A stretch of DNA of 64,000 bases from JAEXZL01 sp049943125 (GCF_049943125.1 NZ_CP188040.1:2604001-2668000), one strand, 5' to 3'. Positions 23,650 through 32,709 are shown, numbered from the stretch's first letter. The notes: generated by a model not told the origin, from the letters alone. Numbers and translations are program-made.

Positions 23650-24195
23650 ATGATACAGGAAAAAGTTGTAGTAAAAGATAATGATGATATCATAGAGATA
23701 ACCTATGAGGATATATTAAAATATCATGGAAAGCAGATGATAGGTGGAGCTGCCTTAGCCTTCAAAATAATGCTTATGACCTTTCCCAAGCTTTGCAGTG
23801 AAGTGCCGGAGAGAGGTAAATTCAGTTTTTATACTGGAATAGGACAGAATGGCAGGGGCATAATAGACGCAGCAGAAATGGTTATGCGTGTAAAGACTCA
23901 TGGACAATTAAGAACAGACCTTGAGTATTCCGATGACAAGCTGGGACAGATAGCTCCTGGCGGTGGAAGATATTATTTCGAAATAGGCTATGAGGATAAG
24001 CTAATTAAATTGTATCTTAAAGAAGGTATAATACCTGAGGAATTCATAAGGTATTCTAAGCTATCCCATAAGTGCAAAGCAGAAAATGTTCCTATGAAGG
24101 AAGAGGATATGGATAAGCTTTTATCCCTTAGAAAAGAATTAGCTAATGCAATTATGGCATCTAGACCAGAAGATATGTTTGTGATAATGGAATAA
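23650..24195 (+). CDS. FmdE-like protein without the usual metal-site cysteines
   Basis: A 181-residue soluble protein. The order YHGKQMIGGAALAFKIM, then GIGQNGRGIIDAAEMV, then LGQIAPGGGRYYFEI resembles FmdE (TRASH-less formylmethanofuran dehydrogenase E) proteins. In those, HGHxCPG and a later Cys-containing loop bind metal. Here the second His is Lys and CPG is replaced by IGG, so binding, if any, would differ. Lone cysteines are in LCSEVPE and HKCKAE. Being last in the ABC operon suggests that it acts on, or senses, the imported compound. The family link is a judgement by eye. Confidence 0.5.
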   Translation: MIQEKVVVKDNDDIIEITYEDILKYHGKQMIGGAALAFKIMLMTFPKLCSEVPERGKFSFYTGIGQNGRGIIDAAEMVMRVKTHGQLRTDLEYSDDKLGQIAPGGGRYYFEIGYEDKLIKLYLKEGIIPEEFIRYSKLSHKCKAENVPMKEEDMDKLLSLRKELANAIMASRPEDMFVIME

Positions 24196-24240
24196 GGGAT
24201 TAGACAGTAGTAAGCATAGTATAGGTATTACAAAGCAAAG

Positions 24241-24281
24241 ACATCGAGAAAGGTAGAGATACTTTTTCTCGGTGTTTTTTT
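24241..24281 (+). terminator. Terminator of the ABC operon
   Basis: ACATCGAGAAA pairs with TTTCTCGGTGT (one G-T pair) around a 13-nt loop and is followed by seven T residues. Confidence 0.82.
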
Positions 24282-24453
24282 GTTGCTATAATTATTTTGG
24301 AAAACATTGTAAAGTGTATAAAATATGCTTTGTTACAGTGATATAATTATATTTGTAAATTAGTTTCATAATCTAACGAAGAATAGAGTATTAAATTGGA
24401 TTAAAAGAATAATATGTTGATTTTATCATTAATTATAGTGGAGGCAATGTGCT

Positions 24454-25149
24454 ATGAAAATAACAGTTATTAACGGCACACCAGTAAAAGGCGTCACTTA
24501 TCTTATGAAAGAAGAGTTTTTAAGTTATTTATCTGGGGGAAATGAAGTTACAGAGTTTTATCCCAAGGATATTCCTCCCTTTTGTATTGGGTGCAAGAAT
24601 TGTTTTATTCGTGGCGAGGAAAACTGTCCTCATGCTAATCTTATGAATCCTATTTGGAGTTCAATTATGCAGGCAGATCTTCTGGTTTTTGCTTATCCTG
24701 TATATGTTCTTCGTGCTCCAGCATCGATAAAATCTCTCCTTGACCACATGGCGGTACATTGGACAGTGCATCGTCCCGAGACTGAGATTTTTAAGAAAAC
24801 GGCTGTGATTATCACTAACAGCGTAGGGGCACCTAACGGTTCTGCTCAAAAGGATGTTAAGACGAGCCTACAATGGATGGGGCTTTCAAAGATTTATACC
24901 TGTGGAGCTGGTATGATGGGTGATATCTTTGTTGAAAAGATGACTCCAAAGCACCGGAAAATGCTTGAGAATAAAATGCTTAAGCTAGCTACAAAGGTTT
25001 CGGCTGTAAAGCCTCGAAAGCATATGAGTCTTAAGGTATGGCTTCTTTTTACTATGGCGAAATTCCAGCACAAAATGGTTTTAAAATCAGAAATTGAACC
25101 TAGCCTAGATAATGCTCACTATATAAAGAAAGGCTGGATTAAGAGTTGA
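24454..25149 (+). CDS. Flavodoxin-fold NAD(P)H-dependent FMN reductase
   Basis: A 231-residue protein of the NADPH-dependent FMN reductase type. The phosphate-binding start is VINGTPVKGVTY, and the strand-loop FAYPVYVLRAPASIKSLLDH fits the flavin site. A CIGCKNCF motif with a later Cys (ENCPHA) is common in iron-sulfur flavoproteins and quinone-reductase-like members. The last 50 residues are basic and hydrophobic, unlike the core family, and may touch the membrane. The physiological electron acceptor is unknown. GGAGG precedes the ATG. Confidence 0.82.
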   Translation: MKITVINGTPVKGVTYLMKEEFLSYLSGGNEVTEFYPKDIPPFCIGCKNCFIRGEENCPHANLMNPIWSSIMQADLLVFAYPVYVLRAPASIKSLLDHMAVHWTVHRPETEIFKKTAVIITNSVGAPNGSAQKDVKTSLQWMGLSKIYTCGAGMMGDIFVEKMTPKHRKMLENKMLKLATKVSAVKPRKHMSLKVWLLFTMAKFQHKMVLKSEIEPSLDNAHYIKKGWIKS

Positions 25150-25210
25150 TATGAATCGATATAATCTATGATAAAAAAACAACAATACTATTAAGGTATT
25201 GTTATGTAAA

Positions 25211-25239
25211 TTGACTATATTTCTAATATATGGTATAAT
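25211..25239 (+). promoter_or_regulatory. scfA promoter
   Basis: TTGACT, a 17-bp spacer and TATAAT, 45 bp before the SCIFF start codon: a near-consensus sigma-A promoter, as expected for a highly expressed small peptide. Confidence 0.78.
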
Positions 25240-25283
25240 ACACCGTAGTTTGTATAGATTAATATGAAAATGGAGCTGTGTTT

Positions 25284-25430
25284 ATGAAAAGAATTAAAAC
25301 CTTAGAAACACGTAACCTGTGTGAAAGCGCAAAAAATGGTGGTTGTGGTGAATGCCAAACTTCTTGCCAGTCTGCATGCAAAACAAGCTGCGGTGTAGCA
25401 AATCAAGTGTGTGAAAAGACAGAAGAATAA
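25284..25430 (+). CDS. scfA: SCIFF ranthipeptide precursor
   Basis: A 48-residue peptide, shorter than most gene finders accept. The core GECQTSCQSACKTSCGVANQ is the hallmark of SCIFF (six cysteines in forty-five residues), a widespread peptide of Clostridia that is modified with thioether bonds by a radical SAM enzyme. The N-terminal MKRIKTLET is the leader. I count seven cysteines (13, 21, 24, 28, 32, 36, 43), one more than in the name-giving family. The ATG follows GGAGC by 8 nt. The maturase gene lies 91 nt downstream, after a terminator hairpin. Confidence 0.95.
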   Translation: MKRIKTLETRNLCESAKNGGCGECQTSCQSACKTSCGVANQVCEKTEE

Positions 25431-25449
25431 TTTGCTTTATGAGTTATAA

Positions 25450-25478
25450 AAATGCTGCCGTATTAGGGCAGCATTTTT
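25450..25478 (+). terminator. Hairpin between scfA and scfB
   Basis: AAATGCTGCC pairs with GGCAGCATTT around a short loop and is followed by T residues. It likely ends most scfA transcripts and lets fewer reach the maturase gene, which gives the high peptide-to-enzyme ratio. Confidence 0.82.
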
Positions 25479-25521
25479 CACGATAAATGAGATTTTTATA
25501 AGTTGGGGGATGGTAAGGAAT

Positions 25522-26904
25522 ATGGTTCATCAGTATAAATTAAATGGGTATAACATTGTTTTAGATACTTGCTCCGGGTCAATTCACGTAGTTGATGAGG
25601 TGGCCTATGACATTATAGCTATGTACAAAGAAAAAGAAGCAGAGGAAATTGCCTCTGAGCTCCTGTTGAAATACTCAGACAGAGATGATGTTACTGAGGA
25701 GGAGCTTCACCTTTGTATTAAGGATGTGAAGGCTTTAGTTGAGACAGGTAGGCTATATTCTGAGGATACCTTTGAAGAGGCTGCAGGAACCTTTAAGGAG
25801 CGTTCAGGTAATGTAATAAAGGCTCTATGCCTTCATGTTGCTCATAGTTGCAATCTTAACTGCTCCTATTGCTTTGCAAGCCAGGGAAAGTACCATGGAG
25901 ACCGTGCTCTTATGAGTCTTGAGGTTGGTAAACGTGCCCTTGATTTTCTCATTGAGAATTCAGGGAGTAGAAGAAATCTGGAAGTGGATTTCTTTGGAGG
26001 AGAGCCCTTGATGAACTGGCAGGTTGTAAAAGATCTAGTGGAATATGCCAGAGCTCAGGAAAAGCTATATAATAAGAATTTTCGCTTTACATTAACCACT
26101 AATGGGATGCTCATTGATGATGAGGTCATTGATTTTGCAAATCGTGAGATGAGCAATGTGGTCTTAAGTCTAGATGGAAGAAAAGAGATTCATGACCTGA
26201 CCCGTGTAGATTACTCTGGAAATGGAAGCTATGACAGGATACTTCCAAGGTTTAAAAAAATGGTAGAGTCTAGAGGAGGAAAGGGCTACTATATGAGGGG
26301 AACTTTCACTCATGCAAATCCTGACTTTACAAAGGATGTATTTCATATGGCAGACCAGGGTTTTACAGAATTAAGCATGGAGCCAGTAGTTAGTGCACCA
26401 GAGGACCCAGCAGCTTTGACTAAAGCGGATTTAGAAATAGTAAAGGAACAGTATGAGATACTTGCTATAGAAATGCTTGAGCGTAAAAAAGCAGGGAAGC
26501 CCTTTACCTTTTATCACTATATGATCGATCTCACTGAGGGACCCTGTGTGTATAAGAGAATTTCTGGCTGCGGTTCCGGAACGGAATATATGGCTGTTAC
26601 CCCCTGGGGGGATTTATATCCCTGCCATCAGTTTGTAGGGGAAGAGAAATATAAGCTCGGTGATATATGGAAGGGTGTAACCAATGATCCCTTGAGGGAA
26701 GATTTTCGCAGCTGTAATGCATATTCTAGAAATGAGTGTAAAGAGTGCTGGGCAAAATTATATTGCTCTGGTGGCTGTGCAGCAAATGCTTATCATGCTA
26801 GTGGTAGCATCCGAGGAATTTATGAGCCTGGCTGTGAATTATTTAAGAAAAGGATAGAATGTGCAATCATGCTAAAGGCGGCAGAAGCTGAAGGAGGAGT
26901 ATAA
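25522..26904 (+). CDS. scfB: Radical SAM SCIFF maturase
   Basis: The enzyme links cysteines of the SCIFF peptide to other residues by thioether bonds. Counting from the upstream ATG at 25510, CNLNCSYC gives the radical SAM cluster cysteines 114, 118 and 121. The SPASM region has GCGSGTEYMAVTPWG, YPCHQF and the later CKECWAKLYCSGGC cluster cysteines. The MxHQYKLNGYNIVLD start is typical of this family, so I set the start at 25522; the ATG at 25510 (RNMVHQ) is also in frame and neither has an ideal ribosome site. It is followed 4 nt later by a decarboxylase gene. Confidence 0.93.
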   Translation: MVHQYKLNGYNIVLDTCSGSIHVVDEVAYDIIAMYKEKEAEEIASELLLKYSDRDDVTEEELHLCIKDVKALVETGRLYSEDTFEEAAGTFKERSGNVIKALCLHVAHSCNLNCSYCFASQGKYHGDRALMSLEVGKRALDFLIENSGSRRNLEVDFFGGEPLMNWQVVKDLVEYARAQEKLYNKNFRFTLTTNGMLIDDEVIDFANREMSNVVLSLDGRKEIHDLTRVDYSGNGSYDRILPRFKKMVESRGGKGYYMRGTFTHANPDFTKDVFHMADQGFTELSMEPVVSAPEDPAALTKADLEIVKEQYEILAIEMLERKKAGKPFTFYHYMIDLTEGPCVYKRISGCGSGTEYMAVTPWGDLYPCHQFVGEEKYKLGDIWKGVTNDPLREDFRSCNAYSRNECKECWAKLYCSGGCAANAYHASGSIRGIYEPGCELFKKRIECAIMLKAAEAEGGV

Positions 26905-26908
26905 TACT

Positions 26909-28258
26909 ATGAACACACCCATAGTAGATTTTGTAAGAGCCTACAGCCACAGCGATACCAGACGTTTTCATATGCCAGGACACAAGGGAAAAGTATTTCT
27001 TGGCTGTGAAGCCTTGGATATCACGGAGATATATGGTGGAGATTCCTTGTATCAGGCAGAGGGTATTATTGCTGAAAGTGAAAGGAATGCCACGGAGTTA
27101 TTTAACTCAGGACGTACCATATATTCTACAGAAGGCTCAAGTCAGTGTATTCGTGCCATGCTTTATTTGACCCTGCTTCGGAGGAAAAAAGATATAAGGC
27201 CAGCTATTGTAGCAGCAAGAAACGTCCACAAAGCTTTCATATACGCAGCAGCCTTATTAGATTTTGAAGTGATTTGGCTTTGGCCAGAAGGAAGCTCAGA
27301 CTCTATTTGTAGCTGCCATATTTCTCCCGAGAAGCTAGAGATGGTTTTGAAGAAAAATCAGGCTTCTGTAGCTGGGGTTTATGTTACAAGTCCAGATTAC
27401 CTTGGAGGAAGAGCTGAAATTAGTGCCCTTGCTGAGGTCTGTCATAGAAATGGAACCATCCTGGCTGTGGATAATGCTCATGGGGCTTATCTTAATTTTT
27501 TAGAGCCATCACAGCATCCTCTGGCTTTAGGGGCAGATATCTGCTGTGATTCAGCTCACAAGACATTGCCTGTATTAACTGGTGGGGCTTACCTTCATAT
27601 AAGTAAAAATGCACCAGTTTTATTTAGGGAGCAGGCGAAGCATGCCATGGAGCTATTTGGTTCTACAAGCCCATCTTATGTGATTATGGCATCTCTTGAT
27701 TTATGCAATAAGTATTTGTCAGAGAGCTATTGCTTAAGATTGAAGGAAACTATAAATAATATAGAAGCTTGTCGTAGTGCTTTAAGAAAGTCCCACTGGA
27801 AGGTAAAAGAAAGCGATCCACTGCGCATTGCCATCGAGATACCAATGGGGATATCTAGTGATATTCTCACGGACCGCTTGAGAGAGCATCAGGTGGAATG
27901 TGAGTATGCAGATCCAGATTATATAGTATTTATGATTACTCCAGAAAATACAGAAGAAGATTTGAACAAGCTTTTACTAGGGATGGGAGAAAACAATCAT
28001 CCATATGTGGAGAAAAAAGAACTTCCTGTGGTAGAGACGAAACAGGCGATGTCTATTAGAGCTGCAATGTTTGCGGAGCCGGAGAGTATATTAGCTAGAG
28101 AAGCTACTGGCAGGATCTGTAGAGTCCCCACGGTATCCTGTCCACCGGCAATTCCTATTGCAGTACCAGGAGAGCTCATAGATGAGCATATTATAAACCT
28201 ATTCCAATACTATGGAATTAAATATTTGGATGTTGTGAAAGCTAATGATAAATTATAA
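26909..28258 (+). CDS. Orn/Lys/Arg decarboxylase-family PLP enzyme
   Basis: A 449-residue PLP enzyme of fold type I. The start TRRFHMPGHKGK matches arginine/lysine decarboxylases, as does VDNAHGAYL (Asp188 and His191 at PLP). Lys218 in DSAHKTLPVLTGG would bind PLP. It is somewhat shorter than the 480-residue speA/cad form in Bacillus. GAAGGAGG lies inside the end of scfB, so the gene is cotranscribed with it. Genes of this type sit near SCIFF loci in some Clostridia, as I recall; any functional link is unproven. Confidence 0.87.
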   Translation: MNTPIVDFVRAYSHSDTRRFHMPGHKGKVFLGCEALDITEIYGGDSLYQAEGIIAESERNATELFNSGRTIYSTEGSSQCIRAMLYLTLLRRKKDIRPAIVAARNVHKAFIYAAALLDFEVIWLWPEGSSDSICSCHISPEKLEMVLKKNQASVAGVYVTSPDYLGGRAEISALAEVCHRNGTILAVDNAHGAYLNFLEPSQHPLALGADICCDSAHKTLPVLTGGAYLHISKNAPVLFREQAKHAMELFGSTSPSYVIMASLDLCNKYLSESYCLRLKETINNIEACRSALRKSHWKVKESDPLRIAIEIPMGISSDILTDRLREHQVECEYADPDYIVFMITPENTEEDLNKLLLGMGENNHPYVEKKELPVVETKQAMSIRAAMFAEPESILAREATGRICRVPTVSCPPAIPIAVPGELIDEHIINLFQYYGIKYLDVVKANDKL

Positions 28259-28305
28259 ATAATAGAAGCCTCTATAAATCGTTACTTATAGAGGCTTCTA
28301 TTATT
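28258..28305. terminator. Bidirectional terminator before the DedA gene
   Basis: A perfect 19-bp inverted repeat with a 10-nt loop (left arm 28258-28276, right arm 28287-28305) lies between the convergent stop codons. T-rich on the minus side and A-rich on the plus side. Confidence 0.82.
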
Positions 28306-28855
28306 AAGGCTGTCTTTTTAATAATTTCTTTATTAGTATAAGTGCCGAAAAAATAACTAAGCAAACAACCAAAGTATAGCTTTTAAGGTGAGTTAATATG
28401 GTGTCGCCATATATGGTTATAAGAATTCCCTGAGGTAAATGCCTTATAGCTCTGCTGATAATTGAGGCTAAAATGAATTTTTTAAAGCCAATATTAAATA
28501 CCCCGGCCGAGAGCACGTAGGCTTCATAAGGAATGGGTGTAAAGGATGAAGTCAATATAGCCAAAAATGAATTTCTGCTGTATAGCTCTTTAATCCTATT
28601 AAAATTTCCTTCTGAAATGAACTTGTTTAATAAGGGCTTTCCAAATGCTTTTCCTAGATAATAACCAGCAATAGAGCCGAGGATTGAAAAGGCTATAAGA
28701 ACTACTGAATAGAAGAAAGCATTTTCAGGCCTTAATAAATATATAGGAATAGAAACTACCTCCATGGGGAGAGGTAGAAAAATAGCTTCTGCAAAGGCAA
28801 CTAGCATAATTCCAAACATTCCATATTCCACAAGTAGCTTAATCAAGTTATCCAT
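28304..28855 (-). CDS. DedA-family membrane protein
   Basis: A 183-residue inner-membrane protein with the VTT/DedA layout: a re-entrant FAEAIFLPLPMEVVSIP near the start and GYYLGKAFGKPLLNKF, then FTPIPYEAYVLSAGVF and the second re-entrant HLPQGILITI. Members transport undecaprenyl phosphate or phospholipids across the membrane (known for several). The start at 28855 follows AAAGGA by 8 nt; 22 extra residues upstream have no site. Confidence 0.88.
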   Translation of the reverse strand: MDNLIKLLVEYGMFGIMLVAFAEAIFLPLPMEVVSIPIYLLRPENAFFYSVVLIAFSILGSIAGYYLGKAFGKPLLNKFISEGNFNRIKELYSRNSFLAILTSSFTPIPYEAYVLSAGVFNIGFKKFILASIISRAIRHLPQGILITIYGDTILTHLKSYTLVVCLVIFSALILIKKLLKRQP

Positions 28856-29192
28856 AATAGCATCCTTTATCAAATTAATAATATCAATAAAAAATAATCT
28901 CTGCCTGTTATGGTAATTCATAGCTGCAGGGATTTTTAATTTGCTTTAGAGTATCATAAGTTTTGATTTAAGACAAGATGGCTCTATCAAATCTATGACA
29001 GAAATTATCCAAAGATTAAATAAAAAATACAAAATAAGGCAATAATTTAATAGACAATAATATTTAGTCCTAAAAAGAGGAAAACTAATAGCTATAAAGC
29101 TTAGATTTTTATACTTAAGAACGGTTTTTTGAAATCAATAGCAGATATAGATGGAAGGGGATGATTTTATATGAGGAAAGGAGACAGTATAA

Positions 29193-30680
29193 ATGAAGCT
29201 TATAAATATGATAGCACAGCTTGATACTATAGAGATAAAAGGGAGTCTTCAGATAAATATAAGTGGTATAGCTTACAACTCCAATGAGGTTAAGGATAAT
29301 TATATATTTGTAGCAATAGATGGATTTAAGATGGATGGCAATGAGTATATAAAGGCTGCTATTTCAAAGGGAGCTAAGGCTCTTGTAACCAGCAGGAATA
29401 TTATAGCTCCTGAAGGAATAACTGTTATTAAAGTTGTGGATACGAGAAAAGCACTGAGCTACTTATCCTCTATTTTTTATGATGAGCCTTCTAAGGAGCT
29501 AGAGCTTATTGGGATAACTGGAACCAATGGCAAAACTACCACCACCTATTTTGTAAAAGCAATTTTAGATGCCTGCAAGCTAAACACTTCATTGATAGGC
29601 ACCATAGAAACGATAATTAATGGAAGACACCGCAGCTCTTCCTACACAACTCCCGAGTCCTTAGAGCTCCATGGCATGTTTAGGAATATGGTAAAGGAAA
29701 AGGTTGATGCTTGTGTAATGGAGGTATCCTCTCATGCTATAGCGCTATCTAGAGTAGATTACTGCAGCTTTAATGTAGGAGTGTTTACAAATTTAACTCA
29801 TGAGCATCTGGATTTTCATGGTAATATGGAAAATTACTATAATACAAAGAAACAGCTATTTTATAAAACCAAGGATTTTAATGTTATAAATATTGATGAT
29901 TCTTATGGAGCTAGACTGGCTAAAGAAATAAAAGATAATGGAGCGCGTCTCTTGACCTATGGCATTAATAGATTAGCAGATATAAACGCTGATAATATTG
30001 CTCTTTATGAGAGCTTTAGTGAGTTTACTTTCAATACTCCTGATCAAAATATAAATATAAAAATAAACCTTCCAGGAATCTATAACATATATAATGGTCT
30101 GGCAGCAGCAGCCTCCTGTTATGCTTTAGGAATAGACATTAAATATATAAAAGAAGGATTGGAAGCAGTTACGAGAGTACCGGGAAGATTTGAACTGGTA
30201 CCAACAAATAGGAATATCAATATTATTATCGATTATGCTCATACCCCCGATGGCTTTGAAAAGGTGTTAGAAACAATTAATAAATTTTATGAAGGTAGAA
30301 AAATTATAGTATTTGGCTGTGTTGGAGAAAGAGATCGCACTAAGAGAAGTGTTATGGGAAAAATTGCAGAGCAGTATTGCGACTTGTGTGTACTTACAAC
30401 AGATAACTGCCGATCTGAAGATCCGGAAAAAATTATTGATGATATTAAGCGGGGCTTCATAAATGGCAGTGAATCTTATATTGAAATCCTTGATAGGGCA
30501 GAAGCCATAAGACATGCAATTTTACATAGTGTCGACAGGGATACAATAATAATCACCGGTAAGGGTCATGAGCGCCGGCAGATTATCGGAAATAATGTTA
30601 TGACCTTTAATGAGAGAGAAATAATAGATAATGTGCTAAAGGAAATATCAGCTACTGCAAGCTACAATAATTTCAGTTAA
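29193..30680 (+). CDS. MurE-type UDP-MurNAc-tripeptide ligase
   Basis: A 495-residue ligase that adds the third amino acid to UDP-MurNAc-L-Ala-D-Glu. The ATP loop is GITGTNGKTTTTYF (107-120), followed by TPESLELH, SSHAIALSRV, FTNLTHEHLDFHG and the DYAHTPDGF strand. The substrate motif is DNCRSEDP (404-411), where meso-DAP enzymes carry DNPR; Cys replaces Pro, while the Arg that contacts DAP is kept. It is alone, outside any mra/mur cluster, so a second MurE may exist elsewhere. GGAGAC precedes the ATG. Ddh 9 kb away supplies meso-DAP, consistent with DAP as substrate. Confidence 0.88.
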   Translation: MKLINMIAQLDTIEIKGSLQINISGIAYNSNEVKDNYIFVAIDGFKMDGNEYIKAAISKGAKALVTSRNIIAPEGITVIKVVDTRKALSYLSSIFYDEPSKELELIGITGTNGKTTTTYFVKAILDACKLNTSLIGTIETIINGRHRSSSYTTPESLELHGMFRNMVKEKVDACVMEVSSHAIALSRVDYCSFNVGVFTNLTHEHLDFHGNMENYYNTKKQLFYKTKDFNVINIDDSYGARLAKEIKDNGARLLTYGINRLADINADNIALYESFSEFTFNTPDQNINIKINLPGIYNIYNGLAAAASCYALGIDIKYIKEGLEAVTRVPGRFELVPTNRNINIIIDYAHTPDGFEKVLETINKFYEGRKIIVFGCVGERDRTKRSVMGKIAEQYCDLCVLTTDNCRSEDPEKIIDDIKRGFINGSESYIEILDRAEAIRHAILHSVDRDTIIITGKGHERRQIIGNNVMTFNEREIIDNVLKEISATASYNNFS

Positions 30681-30699
30681 ATTAGATTTTTTATGATAG

Positions 30700-30730
30700 A
30701 CTCATCAAAATTTGATGGGTTTATTTCTTT
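30700..30730 (+). terminator. Terminator after the MurE gene
   Basis: ACTCATCAAA pairs with TTTGATGGGT (one G-T pair, 1-nt centre) before a T-rich tract. Confidence 0.65.
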
Positions 30731-30795
30731 TTATTTTAAAAATGGTAAAATATAGTTATAGGTAAATTATGGGTTTCTCTCTGAAGGAGACTAAT

Positions 30796-32241
30796 ATGAA
30801 AAAGAACAATTACATGAAGGAAATGATATTCTTTATGACCCTTATGCTTATTTTCTCTTATGGAGCTTTTCCTTGGGCAAATTCTGCTCGTTCACAGTGG
30901 ACAGGTGTTACCTCCACGGGAGCAATCATAACTAATAAGTACTGTCCTATAGTTGTTGAAAAGGAGGAGCTTACCTTTGATGTCCAGGAGTTTCCCATGG
31001 ATTATTATGATAAAGCTGAGAAATACCTGGCATATGAAGGGAAGGTAACTGCCAGATACAATTTTTATAATCCAGCAGATTACACCGTTCATGCAACCTT
31101 GGTATTTCCCTTTGGCAATGCCCCAGCTTATTATGATGTCTACGATAGTGAGTCTAATAGTCTTAAGAAGAATATTGATGGAGAAAAGTATGATATTACT
31201 GTAAATGATGCCCCTATAGAAAAGGAGCTGCGACATACTTTTTCTTATTATCCGGAAGAATTCAATATAAAAGATGATATGGCAAAGCTTAATAATGAAT
31301 ATATGAAAGACAAATTTTATTCGCCGGATACTCCAGTTACAAAATACACCTACACCATAAGGGGCGTTGATAAAACAAAATATAAGGTTGCTTATACATC
31401 CTTTTTCTTATCCTCAGATAGTAGCAAAACCAAAGTGTTTTTAGAAGATGGCAGTATTGGTTCCTCTTGGGATAATGGTGTTCGGATTGGAAGATTGGGT
31501 GAAAATAATGCTTCTTTTGCACTTTATGTAATAGGGGATCCCCTTGAAAAAATGCCCTTCTGGAATATCTATGATGATGTTACAGAAGAGAAGAAAATAG
31601 ATGGAGAAATCAAACTCACGGAAAGCGTTAGTTTAACCTTTAAAGACCTTGCTTTTATAAACTATAATGAAGCTTCCATGGTTTCAGAATATGACTGGTA
31701 TAATTCCTTTGTGGCGAGCTTCAATGAAAATGAATGGGAGCAGGGGTATATAGGAATAGGAAATGATTTTAATCCTTACCTTTCTCTCATGCGCTGGTAC
31801 CAATATGATATTGTTCTTGAACCTGGTGAGAGGATCACCAATGAGGTTACAGCTCCACTATATCCCTCCATTGATAAGTCCTATAATCCTACAGTCTATA
31901 GTTATACCTATCTTCTATCTCCAGCACAAACCTGGGCTGACTTCGGACCCTTAGAAATTAATATTAACACACCTTATTTTATTACGGATAGTGGGTTAGA
32001 AGGCTTTATAAAAACGGATAAGGGCTATACCTTGAAGCTTGATGGACTTCCCCATGGAGAGCTTGAATTTCAACTGAGCACTGGAAAAAAGCCTAAAGAA
32101 TCAACCTTTGTATCCAGCTATATGATAAAGTTTATTGTTATCATCTTAGCCCTAGGAGCTGGTGTTTTCTTAATAAGTGGAGGGTTAATATCAATTATTA
32201 TGTATTTAAGTAAAAAGCATACAGATAGGAACAAAAAATAA
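30796..32241 (+). CDS. Large membrane-anchored extracellular protein of unknown function
   Basis: A 481-residue protein with a signal-like helix at 10-27 (IFFMTLMLIFSYGAFPWA) and one transmembrane helix near the end (MIKFIVIILALGAGVFLI), then a short basic tail. The region between them is beta-rich with many Tyr and Phe residues, so it should face the outside. No family is recognised; it is not a known lipoprotein or sortase substrate. It starts at the ATG at 30796 (AAGGAG 6 nt before). It is followed by two small genes, possibly in one transcript. Confidence 0.72.
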   Translation: MKKNNYMKEMIFFMTLMLIFSYGAFPWANSARSQWTGVTSTGAIITNKYCPIVVEKEELTFDVQEFPMDYYDKAEKYLAYEGKVTARYNFYNPADYTVHATLVFPFGNAPAYYDVYDSESNSLKKNIDGEKYDITVNDAPIEKELRHTFSYYPEEFNIKDDMAKLNNEYMKDKFYSPDTPVTKYTYTIRGVDKTKYKVAYTSFFLSSDSSKTKVFLEDGSIGSSWDNGVRIGRLGENNASFALYVIGDPLEKMPFWNIYDDVTEEKKIDGEIKLTESVSLTFKDLAFINYNEASMVSEYDWYNSFVASFNENEWEQGYIGIGNDFNPYLSLMRWYQYDIVLEPGERITNEVTAPLYPSIDKSYNPTVYSYTYLLSPAQTWADFGPLEININTPYFITDSGLEGFIKTDKGYTLKLDGLPHGELEFQLSTGKKPKESTFVSSYMIKFIVIILALGAGVFLISGGLISIIMYLSKKHTDRNKK

Positions 32242-32261
32242 GTATCAGGAGGACTTAAGCT

Positions 32262-32591
32262 ATGGCCAAGTTAGAGAAAGTATTAAATGGTAACTTCAAT
32301 GTTTTAATTAAAGTAATTGAAGATGGGATTCTAAATGGAAGCATGTCTGCATCTTTAGAAGCTTCCAGTGATTTTAGAAGTGGAGATGCTCGCTGCAGTG
32401 TTCGGGTGTTTGAGAGATATAGCTATGCAGGAGGAAATCGTGTAAGCTTAAATGTTACTCTGTTTCAGGCAGGGGATGGAGACATACAGCTCTCAGCAAT
32501 AACCTCTGGAGGTAGTCAGGCTATGTTCTTTAAGATAAATACCTGGGGGGAAGAAGCTTTTCTAGATAAGCTGAAAGAAGTTCTTGGATAA
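32262..32591 (+). CDS. DUF6054-like small protein
   Basis: A 109-residue cytosolic protein. The pattern LNGNFN, NGSMSASLEASSDF, RCSVRVFERYSYAGGNRVSLN and ITSGGSQAMFFKINTWGEE matches my memory of DUF6054, a small conserved family of Clostridia without assigned function. The antiparallel strands and few charged pockets do not suggest an enzyme. It starts 20 nt after the preceding gene's stop (GGAGG 7 nt before the ATG), so the two are probably one transcript. Confidence 0.7.
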   Translation: MAKLEKVLNGNFNVLIKVIEDGILNGSMSASLEASSDFRSGDARCSVRVFERYSYAGGNRVSLNVTLFQAGDGDIQLSAITSGGSQAMFFKINTWGEEAFLDKLKEVLG

Positions 32592-32709
32592 AATAATTTG
32601 TAATTAGGATGATAAAGAAAAATATGCAACCAAATGATTAAGTAGTACAATTGAAGTATATAGCTTGTTTATATGGTTCAATTATTTTAAAGGGTAAGGA
32701 GAGGTTATT

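Noticed and set aside
25181..25203. Terminator before scfA
   Set aside because: AACAATAC pairs with GTATTGTT, but no T run follows on the plus strand and no gene on the minus strand uses it, so the function is unclear.
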